NCBI GenBank assembly: GCA_013153415.1
Contig: JAADEO010000132.1
Coordinates: 1-8,552 of the forward strand
Source of the DNA: Deltaproteobacteria bacterium
GTDB taxonomy: Bacteria > Desulfobacterota > Anaeroferrophillalia > Anaeroferrophillales > Tharpellaceae
Length of the DNA: 8,552 bases
Direction of reading: 5' to 3'
This document shows positions 5,033 to 8,552 of this stretch, in pieces. The translations under genes were made by a program, and so were the position numbers. Below the pieces are notes generated by a model. That model was given only the letters and a program-made list of their open reading frames with translations. It was not told the DNA's origin and made no database searches. Position 1 is the stretch's first letter. Each line of letters opens with the position of its first letter.

Positions 5033-7585
5033 TCAGCTCTCCCGGACGGAGAAATCGAGATAGCGATAGACCTTGGCCCGGCTCTCCAGCGGCAGTTTCC
5101 GGGCCACCATCTCCTGGTATTCGGCCGGACTGGGCAGACGGCCGTAAAGGGCGGTAACCGCCGCCAGTTCGGCCGACCCGAGATAAACCTTGGCATCCTT
5201 GCCAAGCCGATTGTCGAAATTCCGCGTCGAGGTCGAAAAGACCATCGCCCTATCCGCCACCCGGGCCTGGTTGCCCATGCAGAGGCTGCAGCCCGAGGTC
5301 TCGATCCGGGCCCCGGCCTGGCCGAAAACCGCGTAATAACCCTCGTCCCGCAGGGTAGCGGCATCCATTCTAGTCGGCGGGGCCAGCCAGAGCCTGACCG
5401 GAACCTGGCCTTCGTCCCGCAGGATCTCCCCCAGGGCCCGGAAATGACCGATATTGGTCATACAGCTACCGACAAAAACCTCATCGATGCTGGTCCGGCG
5501 CCGGTCATCGGCCAGGATCGTGCTCAAGGTCGCAACATCATCGGGATCGTTGGGACAGGCAAGAATCGGCTCCGTAACCGTGGCCATATCGATATCGATA
5601 ACCGCGGCGTACTCGGCATCCCGGTCGGCCTTGAGCAGCTCGGGCCGGGCCAGCCATTCGCGCATGGCCCGGGCCCGCCGGGCCAGGGTTTCCCGGTCAC
5701 CATACCCCTCATCGATCAGCTGATCGATGAAAGCGGCGTTGGAAGTAAGATACTTCGCCACCGAATCCGGGGCCAGAGCCACGGTACAGGCGGCGGCACT
5801 GCGCTCGGCCGAAGCGTCAGAGATTTCGAAAGCCTCTTCGCAACTCAACTCCTCGAGACCCTCAATTTCCAAAATCCGGCCGGCGAAGATATTTTTTTTA
5901 CCCTCCTTGGCCACGGTCAGCAGTCCCATCTCGATCGCCTTTAGAGGAATCGCGTTGACCAGGTCACGCAACGTGATACCGGGCTGCAGGCGGCCGTGAA
6001 AACGGACCAGCACGCTCTCCGGCATATCGAGCGGCATGAGTCCGGCCACCGCCGCGAAAGCGACCAGGCCGGAGCCCGCCGGGAAAGAGATTCCCAGCGG
6101 AAAGCGGGTGTGCGAATCACCGCCGGTGCCCAGAGTATCGGGCAGCAGCAGGCGGTTGAGCCAGGAATGGATGACTCCGTCTCCGGGCTGCAGGGAAACC
6201 CCGCCCCGCTCCCGGATGAAACCGGGCAGGGTCTTATGCATTCTGATATCAACCGGCTTGGGATAGGCGGCGGTATGACAGAAGGACTGCATGACCAGAT
6301 CGGCGGAAAATTTCAGGGCCGCCAGCTCCTTGATCTCATCCCGGGTCATGGGGCCGGTAGTATCCTGGCTGCCGACCGTCGCCACCTTCGGTTCCAGGTA
6401 CATTCCCGGCCTGACACCCTCGCAACCGCAGGCCCGACCGACGATCTTCTGGGCCAGGGTGTACCCCTTGTCAGATGCCGGGGCCGGGCGGGGCCGGGCG
6501 AAAATCTCGCTGGCGGGCAGCTCCAGCGCCCGCCGGGCCCGGTTGGTCAGCTCCCGACCGATCAACAGGGGAATCCGTCCTCCGGCCCGGAACTCGTCGG
6601 CCAGGGTCTCGGGCTGCAGGGTGAAACGGCTGACCACCTGGCCCGCTTTGACGATTTCACCGGCATAGGGGCGCAGGGTGATGAGATCGCCGTTCTCCAG
6701 GGCGGTGACCGGAGCCTCGATCGGCAGGGCACCGGAATCCTCGGCCGTATTGAAGAAAATCGGGGCGATAATGCCACCGATAATCACTCCCCCGCCCCGC
6801 TTGTTGGGAATACCGGGCAAATCATGACCAATATGCCACTGCAGGGAATTGATCGCCGATTTGCGACTGCTGCCGGTGCCGACGACATCGCCGACATAGG
6901 CTAAGGGATAGCCCCGAGCCCGGAGACGTTCCAGCTCGGCCAGGGGGTTTTCCAGGCGGGCGGCCAGCATCGAGAGCGCGTGCAGGGGGATATCGCTGCG
7001 GCTCGAAGCCTCTGAAGCCGGAGAGAGATCATCGGTGTTGGTTTCACCGGGAACCTTGAAAACCGTCAACTCGAGCTCTTCGGCCAGGGGCGGCCGCTCG
7101 GTGAACCAGTCGGCCGCGGCCCAGGACCGCAACAGGCGCCGGGCGCCGTCACCACCGTTTTCAGCCATTTCCACGACCCGGTCGAAAGCGTCATAGACCA
7201 GCAGGGTCTGGCTCAGAGCCCGAACTGCGGCATCGACTATCGACGACCGGGCATCTTCCAGGGCCTGGAACAGGGGCTCGAGATTGTAGCCTCCCCGCAT
7301 CATTCCCAGCCATTCCACCGCAGTTTCCGGGGTAATGCCGTAGGCGGCCATACCATCATCCCCGATCACCCGAGCCAGAAATCCAGCCTTGATCGCAGCC
7401 GCCTCATCGACCCCGGGGTTGACCCGGTCGCGAAGCAGGGTCAAAAGCTCCTCCCGTTCGGAACCCTGGCTGGCCGGCAGGGCCGCGATTACCGCTTCCA
7501 CCTCGGCCGGACTCAACGGCAGGGGAGGGATTCCCAGCTCCGCCCGGGCCGCGGCATGGTCCCGATAATTCTGCAGAATATCCAT
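5033..7585 (-). CDS. acnB: Aconitate hydratase B (aconitase 2 / 2-methylisocitrate dehydratase)
   Basis: AcnB interconverts citrate and isocitrate through cis-aconitate in the TCA cycle, using a [4Fe-4S] cluster. Many AcnB enzymes also hydrate 2-methyl-cis-aconitate. The 850-residue protein matches the length of Escherichia coli AcnB (865). It has the B-type order: an N-terminal HEAT-like domain (about 1-160), the swivel domain with TNTDDLSPA (182-190) and GTGSSRKSA (236-244), then the catalytic core with GSQDTTGPMTRDE (405-417) and TGGDSHTRFP (487-496). The cluster cysteines are Cys708 (VGSCMTNIGHF), Cys766 and Cys769 (SGCSLCMGNQ), spaced almost as in E. coli. I chose ATG 7585, with AAGGA at 7594-7598 8 bases upstream; the TTG just before it is a weaker alternative. 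It lies 33 bases after the DUF748 gene. A Pro-Arg-Ala linker at 363-370 separates swivel and core. Confidence 0.97.
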   Translation of the reverse strand: MDILQNYRDHAAARAELGIPPLPLSPAEVEAVIAALPASQGSEREELLTLLRDRVNPGVDEAAAIKAGFLARVIGDDGMAAYGITPETAVEWLGMMRGGYNLEPLFQALEDARSSIVDAAVRALSQTLLVYDAFDRVVEMAENGGDGARRLLRSWAAADWFTERPPLAEELELTVFKVPGETNTDDLSPASEASSRSDIPLHALSMLAARLENPLAELERLRARGYPLAYVGDVVGTGSSRKSAINSLQWHIGHDLPGIPNKRGGGVIIGGIIAPIFFNTAEDSGALPIEAPVTALENGDLITLRPYAGEIVKAGQVVSRFTLQPETLADEFRAGGRIPLLIGRELTNRARRALELPASEIFARPRPAPASDKGYTLAQKIVGRACGCEGVRPGMYLEPKVATVGSQDTTGPMTRDEIKELAALKFSADLVMQSFCHTAAYPKPVDIRMHKTLPGFIRERGGVSLQPGDGVIHSWLNRLLLPDTLGTGGDSHTRFPLGISFPAGSGLVAFAAVAGLMPLDMPESVLVRFHGRLQPGITLRDLVNAIPLKAIEMGLLTVAKEGKKNIFAGRILEIEGLEELSCEEAFEISDASAERSAAACTVALAPDSVAKYLTSNAAFIDQLIDEGYGDRETLARRARAMREWLARPELLKADRDAEYAAVIDIDMATVTEPILACPNDPDDVATLSTILADDRRRTSIDEVFVGSCMTNIGHFRALGEILRDEGQVPVRLWLAPPTRMDAATLRDEGYYAVFGQAGARIETSGCSLCMGNQARVADRAMVFSTSTRNFDNRLGKDAKVYLGSAELAAVTALYGRLPSPAEYQEMVARKLPLESRAKVYRYLDFSVRES
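6480..6498 (+). other. G-quadruplex motif inside acnB
   Basis: The plus strand reads GGGG-CC-GGG-C-GGGG-CC-GGG, a full four-tract G-quadruplex motif with loops of 2, 1 and 2 bases. The plus strand is the template strand of acnB, and the minus strand here encodes residues 363-369 of the interdomain linker. The short CC and C loops could also pair with G tracts to make a hairpin, so quadruplex folding is uncertain. Confidence 0.4.
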
Positions 7586-7618
7586 CAAAAATTTCCTTTT
7601 CTTTAAAACTTAAGAGAA

Positions 7619-8552
7619 CTATTTGATTTTCATTTCCACCCGACGGCTTTCGGGTCCGTCTCCATCCACCAGCTGCGGTTCGACCAGAAACAGGCGCTCG
7701 GCCGCAACCGGGCCCTTGGCCACGAGGTACTGCAACACGACCTGGGCCCGTTGCCGGGCCAGGGCCTTGAGCTCGTCATCGCCGATCTTGATACTCTGGC
7801 GCAGAAGTTTCTCCTGGACGGCCGGATCAACCTTCTTGACCAGGCCGATAAGGTTCTTCTCCTTGGTTATCGGCGCCCTCTTGTAGGCCAGCCAAAGATA
7901 GCGTTCAAACTCTTCACCGGCGGCGACCGTCACCTGATCCGGGCTTTCCGGGGCCCGGTTATCCCGGCTCAGATCCTTGAACTTCTCCACCTTGAGCAGC
8001 CTCTGGAAAGCCGCCTCATGCAGCGCCTTACGATCCTGCCCGCGACTGGCCCGACCGCAGATCTCGACTTTTAGCCCGGGCCGGTCGTATAGGACTTTGG
8101 CCAACTTGTCAAGCCGTGCGGCGGCATTATCATCGAGTTCGGCGCTACCCGGAGCGAAATCTACCTGGTTGAGCTCCTCGCCACCTCCGGCGAGGCTGCT
8201 GAGCAGGGAAAAGGGCGAAGTCACCGCCTTGGTAATCAAGTTGACAAAGACCTTGATAATAACCCCACCGAGACTGAATTCCGGATCATCCAGCCTTCCC
8301 TTGACCGGGAGATTGAGGTGTATTTCGCCTTTGCGGTCGCGCAGCAGGGCGATCGCGAGCTTGACCGGCAAACTGGTGGCATCCGGACTCTCGACTTTCG
8401 AGCCGAAATCGAACTGGTCGATAAAAACCGTATTACGGGCTTCCAGCTCCCGGTTTTCGATCCGGTATTCCAGGTTGAGCGTCGCTTTGCCCTTGCCGAT
8501 GAGATAGCCCACGTATTTACGGCTGTAGGGAGAAAGCGAGGTGAGACCGATA
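7619..8552 (-). CDS. DUF748 (AsmA-like) protein with OmpA-like C-terminal region, 5' end cut by the window edge
   Basis: The frame is open from the right edge to TAG at 7619, giving 310 visible residues; the GTG at 8512 is an internal valine. In-frame codons upstream of it read LTSLSPYSRKYVGYLIGKGK, which continues the DUF748 repeat, so the real start lies outside. DUF748 features follow in order: LNLEYRIENRELEARNTVFI, then QFDFGSKVESPDATSLPVKLAIALL, then GEIHLNLPVKGRLDDPEFSLG, a short hydrophobic VFVNLITKAVTSPFSLLSSL, and an OmpA-like stretch from VDFAPGSAELDDNAAARLDKLAKVL to EICGRASRGQDRKALHEAAF. The last 80 residues (RQRAQVVLQYLVAKG onward) resemble the typical tail ending in a conserved VEMKIK. 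Family members are usually very large, N-terminally anchored, periplasmic AsmA-like proteins, thought to act in envelope lipid or outer-membrane maintenance. That role is inference here. Confidence 0.85.
   Translation of the reverse strand, partial: IGLTSLSPYSRKYVGYLIGKGKATLNLEYRIENRELEARNTVFIDQFDFGSKVESPDATSLPVKLAIALLRDRKGEIHLNLPVKGRLDDPEFSLGGVIIKVFVNLITKAVTSPFSLLSSLAGGGEELNQVDFAPGSAELDDNAAARLDKLAKVLYDRPGLKVEICGRASRGQDRKALHEAAFQRLLKVEKFKDLSRDNRAPESPDQVTVAAGEEFERYLWLAYKRAPITKEKNLIGLVKKVDPAVQEKLLRQSIKIGDDELKALARQRAQVVLQYLVAKGPVAAERLFLVEPQLVDGDGPESRRVEMKIK

Noticed and set aside
5996..6904. 302-codon open frame on the plus strand opposite acnB
   Set aside because: It is a low-complexity antisense shadow rich in Gly, Gln and Asp, with no family resemblance. 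The minus strand encodes conserved AcnB domains here.
8510..8512. GTG as the start of the DUF748 protein
   Set aside because: The frame stays open to the window edge and the upstream codons continue the family pattern, so this is an internal valine.
1..8552. CRISPR array, insertion sequence, phage, toxin-antitoxin or tRNA
   Set aside because: No spaced direct repeats, terminal inverted repeats, transposase or integrase motifs, or tRNA-like cloverleaf were seen. Coding sequence fills nearly all the window.

Overview
The window is an ordinary, densely packed bacterial chromosome segment with every recognisable gene on the minus strand. From transcriptional start to end (right to left) it holds: the 3' end of a DUF748/AsmA-like envelope protein gene, acnB (aconitase B), then a strong promoter followed by purB, purC, aroB, ccdA, a 60-residue two-helix membrane protein, and a HEAT-repeat protein that runs off the left edge. 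No rRNA, tRNA, CRISPR array, insertion sequence, phage gene or integration site was found. No stretch above 300 bases lacks a gene; the longest gene-free gap is about 170 bases (4863-5032).

The high G+C, Shine-Dalgarno-type ribosome binding sites, an AcnB-type aconitase and a DUF748 protein with an OmpA-like tail suggest a Gram-negative proteobacterium in the broad sense. Desulfobacterota or a former deltaproteobacterial lineage is my best guess, but no marker in the window settles it.

Right part (5033-8552): the DUF748 protein is probably an inner-membrane-anchored periplasmic protein. It ends 33 bases before acnB, so the two may share a transcript. AcnB has the complete domain order and all three iron-sulfur cysteines and should be a working TCA-cycle enzyme. 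No clear terminator follows it.

Middle (4923-5032): a 110-base gap between the acnB stop and the purB open frame carries a perfect TTGACA-18-TATAAT promoter with an extended -10. A LacI/PurR-like half operator (GCAAACGTT) overlaps the predicted transcription start. This promoter probably drives the whole left part.

Left part (1-4862): purB and purC catalyse consecutive steps of de novo purine synthesis (PurC makes SAICAR, PurB cleaves it to AICAR), and PurB acts again in AMP synthesis. aroB provides 3-dehydroquinate for aromatic amino acids. ccdA moves reducing power across the membrane, typically for cytochrome c maturation. The spacings of 9-52 bases without terminators suggest one transcript joining purine, shikimate and envelope-redox genes with two uncharacterised genes. 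I see no sign of a novel defence or mobile system. The best follow-ups are the two uncharacterised genes at the left end, the purB promoter region and a G-quadruplex motif inside acnB.
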